DNA from: Bacteroidales bacterium
GTDB lineage: Bacteria > Bacteroidota > Bacteroidia > Bacteroidales > Bacteroidaceae
Direction of reading: 5' to 3'
Length of the DNA: 56,577 nt
Assembly: GCA_022784065.1 (NCBI GenBank)
Contig: JALFUO010000038.1
Coordinates: forward strand, 1-56,577
The notes beneath the pieces were generated by a model. It did not search any database. It was not told the DNA's origin and worked only from the letters and a program-made list of their open reading frames with translations. This document shows, one piece after another, positions 8,363 through 21,297 of the stretch (the first letter of the stretch is position 1; each line of letters opens with the position of its first letter). The translations under genes and the position numbers were made by a program.

Positions 8363-9934
8363 ATGCAAAAGAATAAAACGACTGTTTTGCGGCAAAAAGC
8401 GGCGGCGCAGAAAAGCGGCGGCAAGATGCCGGCAAAGATTGCGGCACGCACCGCCTACGCCATCGGCTTTGCGCTCTTCTACGGCTTCTTCAGTTTTACT
8501 TACGGCGACGTGCTTGTGCGCGCCGAGCAGGAAAGTTTTTTCAGTTTCGACGCTTCGTTGATGAAGTACGTGCTCGACCAGACTTGCGGCCACCTGTATT
8601 GGGCGGGGCGTTTCGTGCTCCTTGCGTGCAAGCATGCCTGGACGGGCGCGCTGCTCCTTGCCTCCGTGGCAGCCCTCACGGCATGGTTGGCCGACCGCGC
8701 CCTGCGGTTGCCGGCGAAGGTGCGCGGCGCGGGCTTCGTGCTGCCGGCACTCGCAGCGGGCTGGATGCTCTGGCGCGGTTCAAACGTTTATTATAAATCA
8801 GAGCCCTCGCTCATTGTGCTCGTGCCGCTTGGCCTGCTGCTCCTCGCGGCATTGGCGGCCGCCGTGTCGCGGTTGCTGAAAGGCCGTTTCGCTTTCCCAG
8901 AAGATGCCTCGGCAAAGCCTTTCGGCGCGGCAGTTCCCATCCTCCTTGTGGCAGTGCTCATTGCCTGCGCCAATATCTTCAATAGCAACGTGATGCTTTC
9001 GGCACGCGTGCAAAACCTTGCGCAGCGGGCAGAGTGGGAACAGATTATCGAAGAGGTGCGTGCCGCCAAGCGTCCCACGCGCACGCCGGCAGCCTACCAC
9101 GCCATTGCGCTCGCGCAGACGGGACAGCTGCTCGAGGGCGTGTTTGATATTGTCTACGATTATCCCGCCGCGCGGCTCGACCCTATCGAGGGCGGCGAGG
9201 AATATGCGATGTTCGTGCCCGATGCCAATCTCTACGCCGGCCTTGTCAATGCCGGCTACCGCACCAATATGGACCACGTGGTGATGGACGGGCCGCGCCT
9301 CTATTACCTGAAGCGCATGGTGCAGTGCGCCATTCTCAACGAAGAGCATCGCCTGGCGGAGAAATATCTCAACATCATCGGCCACAACCCCTTTGAGGGC
9401 GAGTTCGTAGAGAAATACACCGCGCTCAACAACAACCCGAAAGCCGTGGAAGAAGATGCCGAACTCGCCGCTATCCGCACCTTGCTACCGCGCGAGCAAC
9501 GCTTTGAGCAGAGCTACCGCATGCCGGCATTCCTCGGCTACAACGTGGGACTGACGGAAGGTTCCGATGCCACGCTCATCACGTCGGCAGCCGCCTGCCT
9601 CTACTCGAAAGACCTGCAAGCCTTCCTGCCACGGGCGCAAATCCTCGTGCAAAAGGGTTTCGGCATGGCCAAGAGCGTGATGCAGGCCTTGGCCATCATG
9701 TCGCTCAAAGACCCGAATATCGAAAAGATGTTCAATATTCCGCCTTATGTTCAAAACGAAGTAAGGTCGTTCTTGGTAGAAGCCAAGCCGTACGTCAAGG
9801 ACCGCTACGAACTGCGCAAGAACCTGAAGAAGAATTGGCTCGGCAGCTATATGTATTATTATTATTGTGAGAACAACGAACCCGACCAAGTGCGCCCCGC
9901 CACCGAGAGTAACCACAAGGCAGGGGTGAATTAG
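8363..9934 (+). CDS. DUF6057-like polytopic membrane protein
   Basis: The 523-residue protein has a basic N-terminus and five predicted membrane segments in the first 215 residues (around TAYAIGFALFYGFFSF, WTGALLLASVAALTAWLA, GFVLPALAAGWMLW, IVLVPLGLLLLAALAAA and AVPILLVAVLIACANIF). A soluble, helix-rich half follows (AEWEQIIEEVRAAK, AYHAIALAQTGQLLEGVF, HRLAEKYLNIIGHNPF) that looks like tetratricopeptide-type helical hairpins. I recognise it as the Bacteroidales DUF6057 type, whose function is unknown. It is followed after 45 bases by a PD40 lipoprotein with a CxxCH motif, and I recall similar pairings in other Bacteroidales. A cell-envelope role is inferred only from topology. Confidence 0.75.
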   Translation: MQKNKTTVLRQKAAAQKSGGKMPAKIAARTAYAIGFALFYGFFSFTYGDVLVRAEQESFFSFDASLMKYVLDQTCGHLYWAGRFVLLACKHAWTGALLLASVAALTAWLADRALRLPAKVRGAGFVLPALAAGWMLWRGSNVYYKSEPSLIVLVPLGLLLLAALAAAVSRLLKGRFAFPEDASAKPFGAAVPILLVAVLIACANIFNSNVMLSARVQNLAQRAEWEQIIEEVRAAKRPTRTPAAYHAIALAQTGQLLEGVFDIVYDYPAARLDPIEGGEEYAMFVPDANLYAGLVNAGYRTNMDHVVMDGPRLYYLKRMVQCAILNEEHRLAEKYLNIIGHNPFEGEFVEKYTALNNNPKAVEEDAELAAIRTLLPREQRFEQSYRMPAFLGYNVGLTEGSDATLITSAAACLYSKDLQAFLPRAQILVQKGFGMAKSVMQALAIMSLKDPNIEKMFNIPPYVQNEVRSFLVEAKPYVKDRYELRKNLKKNWLGSYMYYYYCENNEPDQVRPATESNHKAGVN

Positions 9935-9937
9935 TAA

Positions 9938-9965
9938 GCCCGTTTACTTGTCTACTTGTCAACTA
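9938..9965 (+). repeat. Octamer tandem repeat (short)
   Basis: About three copies of the 8-bp unit (CCCGTTTACTTGTCTACTTG) fill the gap before the PD40 lipoprotein gene. This is the same unit that builds the inverted elements at 3491, 49722 and 55801. Confidence 0.7.
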
Positions 9966-9979
9966 AAGCCTCGACACTT

Positions 9980-15987
<6,008 letters not shown>

Positions 15988-16010
15988 TAATGCATTATCC
16001 CTAAAACGGT

Positions 16011-16044
16011 AAAAAAGCCGCAGACCCCCGCCTGCGGCTTTTTT
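16011..16044 (+). terminator. Terminator of the GH2 gene
   Basis: AAAAAGCCGCAG pairs with CTGCGGCTTTTTT around an 8-nt C-rich loop, 23 bases after the stop codon. It is a textbook rho-independent terminator. Confidence 0.9.
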
Positions 16045-16046
16045 AT

Positions 16047-16083
16047 TATCCCGACTCATTTACTCTATTTTACTCGTATACTC
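16047..16083 (+). repeat. Degenerate octamer repeat
   Basis: Diverged units of the 8-bp repeat (TTTACTCTATTTTACTCG and a following TATACTC) lie directly before the phosphatase start codon. Confidence 0.5.
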
Positions 16084-16084
16084 C

Positions 16085-16543
16085 ATGACCCATATATTAT
16101 TTATATGCCTCGGCAACATTTGCCGCTCCCCTTTGGCAGAAGAGGTGTTCCGCACGCTGGCGGAGCACGGCGGCAGGGGAAAAGATTTTGAGATTGATTC
16201 TGCCGGACTGATTGACTATCACGAAGGCGAACTTGCCGATGAGCGCATGCGGCGCACGGCTGCGCGTCGCGGCTATCGCCTCACGCATCGCTCGCGTCCC
16301 GTCACTGCCGCCGACTTCCGCCGTTTCGACTACATCGTGGCAATGGACGCTGCCAACCTGCGCGGCCTTGCCCGCCTGCGCCCAGCAGATGCCAAGGCGG
16401 AGGTAGTGCTGCTCGCCGATTATCTCACGCGCCACGCCTCCTCTTCCATTCCCGACCCTTATTATGGCACCGCAGCCGATTTCGAGCACGTCGTGGATCT
16501 CTGCGAAGATGCCTGCGCCGAGCTGTTATGCCGCTTGGCGTAG
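16085..16543 (+). CDS. Low-molecular-weight protein-tyrosine phosphatase
   Basis: The 152-residue protein has the P-loop CLGNICRS near its N-terminus (nucleophile C8, R14; C(X)5R signature). The general acid is D124 in IPDPYYG close to the C-terminus, as required by this family. Such enzymes dephosphorylate tyrosine residues and in many bacteria act on capsule or exopolysaccharide kinases, although no capsule genes are nearby. It stands alone between the GH2 terminator and its own terminator at 16559-16607, facing the fructokinase gene. Confidence 0.95.
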   Translation: MTHILFICLGNICRSPLAEEVFRTLAEHGGRGKDFEIDSAGLIDYHEGELADERMRRTAARRGYRLTHRSRPVTAADFRRFDYIVAMDAANLRGLARLRPADAKAEVVLLADYLTRHASSSIPDPYYGTAADFEHVVDLCEDACAELLCRLA

Positions 16544-16558
16544 AGAAGCGGATACGAT

Positions 16559-16607
16559 TTTCCCCATCAAGGTTTGCAACGCAGGCCTTGATGGGGAACG
16601 TTTTTTG
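16559..16607 (+). terminator. Terminator between phosphatase and fructokinase genes
   Basis: TTCCCCATCAAGG pairs with CCTTGATGGGGAA around a 13-nt loop and is followed by CGTTTTTT. It serves the plus-strand phosphatase gene, and the stem could also stop the converging fructokinase transcript. Confidence 0.85.
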
Positions 16608-16623
16608 GGGTGTAAGAGTTTAA

Positions 16624-16643
16624 AGTAGACGAGTAAACGAGTC
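16624..16643 (-). repeat. Octamer repeat next to the fructokinase stop
   Basis: AGTAGACGAGTAAACGAGTC is two and a half units of the 8-bp repeat in minus orientation, touching the fructokinase stop codon. Confidence 0.6.
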
Positions 16644-17521
16644 TATTCTGTGAGCTCAGCGGGCAGGATTGGCATTGCGCCATTCTTCGTGCATACGAAT
16701 GCCGAGGTTTGCACGGCGAGCGTGTGGGCTTCCGCCACGCTTTTCCCTTTCAGGATAGAGGCGATGAAAGCGGCGGTGAAGCTATCGCCCGCGCCCACCG
16801 TATCGGCCACCTCCACCTTCGGCGTGGGCTGGTAAGACACGTGGCCCGGCGTGAAGACGTAGCTGCCATTGATGCCGCAGGTGAGGATAAGCATTTTGAG
16901 ATTGTATTTGCCGAGCAATATCCAGCATTTGTCTTGGAGGTCGATGCCGGGATAGCCGAACATGCGGCTAACGGCCACGAGTTCCTCGTCGTTAATCTTC
17001 AAAATGTTGCAGCGCTTCATAGACGCGCAGAGGATTTCCTTGCTGTAAAAGCCTTGGCGCAGGTTCACGTCGAAAACCACGAGGCTGTCGTCGTTCTTTG
17101 GCATGGCATCGAGGAAACGATGTATCGTTTCGCGCGACACGATGTTGCGCTGCGCCAGCGAGCCGAAGCAGACGGCCCGAGTGTTCTCGGCCAAGGCCTT
17201 GAGCGAGGCAGTGTAAGGGATATTGTCCCACGCTACGTTTTCCTTGATCTCATACTGCGGAATGCCCGCCTGGTCTATCTCCACCTGCACCGTGCCGGTG
17301 GGGTAAGGCACTTCGGCGATGTGATGGTTCACGCCTTTCGATGTGAGGTTGTCGATGATTTCCTTTCCCAGGGTGTCGCCCCCTACGGCGCTCACAACGC
17401 AGCTGTCCAAACCGAACTGCGATACGTGGTAGGCGAAGTTGGCGGGGGCGCCGCCGATTTTCTTGCCGTCGGGCAACACGTCCCAAAGGGCTTCGCCCAT
17501 TCCTACTACAATGTCTTTCAT
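16643..17521 (-). CDS. PfkB-family fructokinase
   Basis: The 292-residue sugar kinase has the N-terminal substrate-binding motif GGAPANFA (23-30), the central DVNLR (151-155) and the C-terminal ATP site DTVGAGDSFTAAF with the catalytic base D246. All three are characteristic of fructokinases in the ribokinase/PfkB family. It should phosphorylate cytoplasmic fructose to fructose-6-phosphate. It is the last gene of a GH32-transporter-fructokinase operon (44-nt gap to the transporter), the same gene content as the fructan locus of Bacteroides thetaiotaomicron (BT1757-BT1760 region). Substrate assignment leans on this context. Confidence 0.93.
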   Translation of the reverse strand: MKDIVVGMGEALWDVLPDGKKIGGAPANFAYHVSQFGLDSCVVSAVGGDTLGKEIIDNLTSKGVNHHIAEVPYPTGTVQVEIDQAGIPQYEIKENVAWDNIPYTASLKALAENTRAVCFGSLAQRNIVSRETIHRFLDAMPKNDDSLVVFDVNLRQGFYSKEILCASMKRCNILKINDEELVAVSRMFGYPGIDLQDKCWILLGKYNLKMLILTCGINGSYVFTPGHVSYQPTPKVEVADTVGAGDSFTAAFIASILKGKSVAEAHTLAVQTSAFVCTKNGAMPILPAELTE

Positions 17522-17565
17522 GATAATATTATTATATAAAGGTTTTTGTTTTTTGTAAAACGGAT

Positions 17566-18747
17566 TTACTTTACTTTTATTTTAAGTGTGTAGAACATGA
17601 GATAAACCACTCCGACGGCCATAACCGCTACCGAGCCGATTTGTCCGAAAGCATCGGCGGCAAAGCCCATGGCAAGGGGGAACACCGTGCCGCCGAAGAG
17701 CCCCATAATCATCAGTCCCGACACCTCGTTGCGCTCGTCCTCGGGCGAATATACCAGAGCCTGGGAGAATACCACCGAGAAGACGTTGGAGTTGCCAAAG
17801 CCTATCAGGGCGATGCCGATGTAGAGGGGCATAAGCGAGTGGCCCGCCATCAGGATGCAAATGCCGGCAAGCATCAGCAGCACGCTGGCGGCGAAAAAGA
17901 CCTTCGGCGAGAGGTAGCGCAGGAGCAGCGCACCGAGGAAACACCCCACGGTGCGGAAGATGAAATACACGCCCGTGGCAAAACTGGCCTCCTCTAAGGG
18001 CAGACCCATGCGCTCCATGATAATCTTGGGCGCAACGGTATTGGTGCCCACATCGATGCCCACGTGGCACATGATGCCTATGAAGCAGAGCAGCACGAAC
18101 GGATTGCCCAGCAGTTTCAGACACTGCCCTATGTTCGTTGCCCGCTCAGGACGTTCCTCCTCGATAGGCGTGGCGGCGAGGAGCGAGATAGAAAGGAAGC
18201 TCACCACGGCGTAGATGACAAACAAGGCGCGCCAGCCCAGTCCGAAGGTGGGGAATACCGTAGTGGCGCCCCATGCGGCGATGACCGGTGCCAAGAAGGA
18301 GGCTATGGCCTTGACAAACTGTCCGAAGGTGAGGGTGGAGGCGAGTTTGTCGCTGGGGGTCAGATTGGTGACCAATGGATTGAGCGAGGTTTGCATGATG
18401 GCATTGCCGATGCCGAGTAAAGAAAATGAGAGCAGCATCACCGTGTAGCTGTCGCCGAAGGCGGGGAAGATGAGCGAGAGGGTGGTGACGGCCTGGCTTA
18501 TCAATACGGTGCGCTTGCGCCCGATGCGGTTCATCAGCATGCCCGTGGGCACAGAGAAGATGAGAAACCAGAAGAACACGAGCGAGGGAAACAGGTTGGC
18601 CTGCGCATCGGTTAGCGAAAGGTCTTTTTGGACATAGTTGGACGCGGTGCCCACAAGGTCCACGAAACCCATCACGAAGAAGCAAAGCATCACGGGAATG
18701 ATTTGCAAAAGAAAGGACTTACGGTTGGTAACAAGCGGTTGAGCCAT
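17566..18747 (-). CDS. MFS sugar transporter, fucose-permease-like (probable fructose importer)
   Basis: The 393-residue protein is hydrophobic throughout with about 12 membrane segments. It carries the MFS loop NRIGRKRTVLISQ between segments 2 and 3 and resembles the FucP/glucose-galactose permease branch (LGIGNAIMQTSLNPLVTNL). Members are proton symporters of the inner membrane. Its place between GH32 and fructokinase argues for import of the fructose released in the periplasm, as proposed for BT1758. Gaps are 58 nt to GH32 and 44 nt to the kinase, consistent with one operon. Confidence 0.9.
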   Translation of the reverse strand: MAQPLVTNRKSFLLQIIPVMLCFFVMGFVDLVGTASNYVQKDLSLTDAQANLFPSLVFFWFLIFSVPTGMLMNRIGRKRTVLISQAVTTLSLIFPAFGDSYTVMLLSFSLLGIGNAIMQTSLNPLVTNLTPSDKLASTLTFGQFVKAIASFLAPVIAAWGATTVFPTFGLGWRALFVIYAVVSFLSISLLAATPIEEERPERATNIGQCLKLLGNPFVLLCFIGIMCHVGIDVGTNTVAPKIIMERMGLPLEEASFATGVYFIFRTVGCFLGALLLRYLSPKVFFAASVLLMLAGICILMAGHSLMPLYIGIALIGFGNSNVFSVVFSQALVYSPEDERNEVSGLMIMGLFGGTVFPLAMGFAADAFGQIGSVAVMAVGVVYLMFYTLKIKVK

Positions 18748-18805
18748 GGTGTTTGTTATTTTATTTTATTTGTTTAGTGTTTACTTGGATTGTTTCCTAA
18801 TTATT

Positions 18806-20647
18806 TCACTGCTCCTTGATTGAGAAGATATTAAGATTGCTTATCTTAGTGTTTCCCCCGTGCGAGGTGACAGAAAGTTTGGAATAGGGCTGCGTGGGGA
18901 ATACAAGGTTTGTGGAAACGAAGTGCCCGTTGTTGCCGAACACCTCGATGCTCGACCTGTCGATGAAGATACGCAGAGAAATCTTTCGCCCGTTTTCAAA
19001 AGTGGGTGCAACGGTCACGGCGGGGAAGTCCTTGCTGAAATCTTTCAGCCCGCTGTTGCGGCGGTCGAAGGCGAGCGTGTGGGCGGCAGGGTCGTAAGTG
19101 AGTGCCACGTGCTCTCCCGCTTTGTTGGTAATGTCGATGCTTACGGAGTCGGCCTTGCGGGCATCGATGTCGAGGAGTATTTCACAGATGCCCCGTTGGG
19201 CAGCGGGCAGTTCAAAGACGCGCGGATTCTTTCCTGCGGTAGCCTTTTTGGCCTTGCAGGCCAGTGTGCCGCGCAGCGCGGTGAGTTCGGCTGCTGGGGC
19301 GGAGGCGAGGTAAATTTCGCCATCGGGGGCGCGGAAGAGGCTGAGGTCGCGCGGCAGCGTGTTGGCACTGCGATATTGCGTGGTAGGCACTTCGACGGCA
19401 TATTGCCAGTTGCTCATCCACCCGATTACGGTGCGGCGATTTTGCGGCGTGCCCGACCAGCTCACGGTGGCATAGTGGTCCTTTCCGAAGTCCATCCATT
19501 TGGTGGGAATGCGCCCCGAGGCGTCGGTGTCGCTTGTGAACGTCTTGCCGTCGAAGTCGCCAATGAAGTATTGCGTGGCGCTGCCGCCGAAGGGGCCGCC
19601 GGGATTGAGGTTGCAGATGAGCACCCATTTCTCTTCGTCCGTGCCCTCCACTTTCAGTTTGAAGAGGTCGGGACATTCCCACACGCCGTCCTGTGCGCCT
19701 TCGCCTTTTCCGAAAGCGCTTTGCAGCGTCCACACTTTAAGATCGGGCGAGGTGAAGAAAAGAATTTCGTGGTCGAGGGCGTGTGCCAGCGTCATTACCC
19801 ATTGCCCCGCCTTCTCGTCCCAGAACATATTAGGGTCGCGGGCTTCGCTTTCCAAGGTCAATATCGGGTTGCCTGCATAGCGCTGGAACGTCGTGCCGCC
19901 GTCGGTGCTGTAAGCCATGCTTTGATACTGGCTTGCGTCGCACGAGGTGTAGAGTGCCACGATGGCATCTTTCCCGAAGCCGGCCGTACCTGCACTGTCC
20001 ACGACAGAACTGCCGCTAAACACGTGCCCCAGTCCGTCCACTTCGAGGGCCACGGGCTGATGTTCCCAGGTTATAAGGTCTTTCGAGGTAGAATGTCCCC
20101 ACGACATGTTTTGCCATTTCGACCCGTAGGGATTATATTGGTAATAGAGATGCCATGTGCCGTCTTTGAAGAACATGCCGTTGGGGTCGTTCATCCAGCC
20201 ATAGAGCGGCGTGTGGTGGAACGCTGGGCGGTACTGCTCCCTGTTGGCCGTGTCGAACGTGTCCGAGAGTTTCATTTCCTTCCAGCACGCATCGTCCTTC
20301 ACTTCGCGAAGCGTGGAGCGCCCTTGTGTGGTCACGATGTTCAGCAGCACGCGGTGTCCCTCGTAGGGCGTGAGGAGAAACGGCACGAGATAGTCCACGC
20401 GGTTCATAGCCAAGCGAATGTTGAGGTTTTTGGCCGGTTCGCCGTCCACGAGTACTTTCACGCGCGCCTCTTCTGCCGACTCTTGCACGGGGATGAGGAG
20501 ATATTTGGCGGTGCCGGTCACCCGTACCATAGTGTTGTTGACCCCGAGGTGCATCACTTCAACGCCACCCTCGGCAAAAGCCGTAGAAGCCATCGGGAGT
20601 GTGGCGAGCATAAGCAGTGCCACGAGTTTACTTTTTAATTTCTTCAT
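18806..20647 (-). CDS. GH32 fructan hydrolase (levanase/inulinase/invertase family), periplasmic
   Basis: The 613-residue protein has a standard signal peptide (cleavage near AFA/EG, residue 26) and no lipobox. A ~110-residue N-terminal beta domain comes next, then the five-blade GH32 catalytic propeller. The three acidic residues are present: nucleophile D154 in WMNDPNG (151-157), the RDP stabiliser at 270-272 and the acid/base E324 in WECPDLF. A C-terminal beta-sandwich follows and includes SIEVFGNNGHF. It should release fructose from fructo-oligosaccharides in the periplasm. Exo- versus endo-action and preference for inulin or levan cannot be read from sequence. It heads the operon with transporter and fructokinase, from a promoter at 20839-20846 carrying an upstream regulator site at 20907-20940. 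Confidence 0.95.
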   Translation of the reverse strand: MKKLKSKLVALLMLATLPMASTAFAEGGVEVMHLGVNNTMVRVTGTAKYLLIPVQESAEEARVKVLVDGEPAKNLNIRLAMNRVDYLVPFLLTPYEGHRVLLNIVTTQGRSTLREVKDDACWKEMKLSDTFDTANREQYRPAFHHTPLYGWMNDPNGMFFKDGTWHLYYQYNPYGSKWQNMSWGHSTSKDLITWEHQPVALEVDGLGHVFSGSSVVDSAGTAGFGKDAIVALYTSCDASQYQSMAYSTDGGTTFQRYAGNPILTLESEARDPNMFWDEKAGQWVMTLAHALDHEILFFTSPDLKVWTLQSAFGKGEGAQDGVWECPDLFKLKVEGTDEEKWVLICNLNPGGPFGGSATQYFIGDFDGKTFTSDTDASGRIPTKWMDFGKDHYATVSWSGTPQNRRTVIGWMSNWQYAVEVPTTQYRSANTLPRDLSLFRAPDGEIYLASAPAAELTALRGTLACKAKKATAGKNPRVFELPAAQRGICEILLDIDARKADSVSIDITNKAGEHVALTYDPAAHTLAFDRRNSGLKDFSKDFPAVTVAPTFENGRKISLRIFIDRSSIEVFGNNGHFVSTNLVFPTQPYSKLSVTSHGGNTKISNLNIFSIKEQ

Positions 20648-20838
20648 ATTATTAGAGGTTTTAGGTGATTAGTCGACGAGTTGGCAGATAAACGATTTAG
20701 GCATGGCAAGCGGGGCGGACGATACAACGCTTTTTTCTTCGGCCTTTCCTTTCCGACTGTGCCGGGCGTGTGTATGTCCCGTCCTCGCTTGCCGCCAATC
20801 CAAAATAACCTTTTTACCTTGTCTGTTTTTCGACGATG

Positions 20839-20846
20839 CAAAACTA
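20839..20846 (-). promoter_or_regulatory. -7 box of the GH32-transporter-fructokinase operon
   Basis: The minus-strand TAGTTTTG fits TAnnTTTG. There is no TTTG at the -33 position, as expected for an activator-dependent promoter. The leader is about 190 nt. The regulator site at 20907-20940 lies 79 bases upstream. Confidence 0.65.
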
Positions 20847-20869
20847 AGGCAAGGCGGAGGGAAAGGGCA

Positions 20870-20886
20870 TAAAAAAACGTGCATAC
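20870..20886 (+). promoter_or_regulatory. Possible half-site of the fructan regulator, facing the regulator gene
   Basis: ATAAAAAAACGTGCATA on the plus strand matches the second half of the operator upstream of susC (ATAAAAAAACGTGC). It lies about 70 bases upstream of the TATATTTG box at 20952. It could allow autoregulation of the sensor gene, but only half of the motif is present. Confidence 0.4.
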
Positions 20887-20906
20887 ACTATGAAAAATGT
20901 TGCCAA

Positions 20907-20940
20907 GCCCATTTTTTTATAAGCAATGCACATTTTTTTG
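20907..20940 (-). promoter_or_regulatory. Predicted operator of the fructan hybrid regulator (GH32 side)
   Basis: The minus strand carries TGTGCATT, three variable bases and TATAAAAAAA, then TGGGC. Within it, two A-tract/GC half-sites repeat with a 21-bp period. The motif matches the site at 24419-24452 upstream of susC at 26 of 34 positions and lies 79 bases from the -7 box, against 80 at susC. It is inferred to bind the AraC domain of the adjacent regulator. Confidence 0.7.
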
Positions 20941-20951
20941 CAAGTTTCCGC

Positions 20952-20959
20952 TATATTTG
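20952..20959 (+). promoter_or_regulatory. Candidate -7 box for the regulator gene
   Basis: TATATTTG fits the consensus but lies 339 bases before the start codon, giving a long leader that contains the stranded gene fragment and two palindromes. No other TAnnTTTG is visible nearer the gene. Confidence 0.45.
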
Positions 20960-21035
20960 CAAATGTCGCATCGAGAAGAAGCTGAAAAGCACACCGGCCT
21001 TAAATCTTTATGGTGGGCAAATATGCCCCCCCCGC

Positions 21036-21079
21036 GGCGCATACCTCATCACCGTGACCAATGCCAGCGGCACGCGTAC
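21036..21079 (+). pseudogene. Stranded 3' fragment of a secreted-protein C-terminal domain
   Basis: These 44 bp match 15925-15968, the last codons of the GH2 gene, at 42 positions. In the matching frame the piece reads [15 protein letters not shown], and both mismatches are synonymous third positions. It has no start or supporting frame upstream and ends in ATATGTTGGGG and a REP palindrome. It is a remnant of a paralogous C-terminal domain or a partial duplication. Confidence 0.75.
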
Positions 21080-21088
21080 AATATGTTG

Positions 21089-21173
21089 GGGCGTTTTGCA
21101 AAACGCCCGCCAAATGCGCCGCATGGCACACATTAATGAGGCTATCATTATCCGGGCGTTTTGCAAAACGCCC
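21089..21173. repeat. Pair of GGGCGTTTTGCAAAACGCCC palindromes
   Basis: Two identical, perfect 20-bp palindromes (21089-21108 and 21154-21173) flank a 45-bp spacer in the leader of the regulator gene. A third copy sits at 56526-56545. Confidence 0.9.
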
Positions 21174-21297
21174 CTACCTCCCCGGCAGCCGATATCATGC
21201 AAAATAAACCATGCTGTTATATATATAATATTGTATAGCCGAGCTTTTGCACGGCATTCCTCCTACTTCTAACCTTTATTCTATTTCTATATAAACC

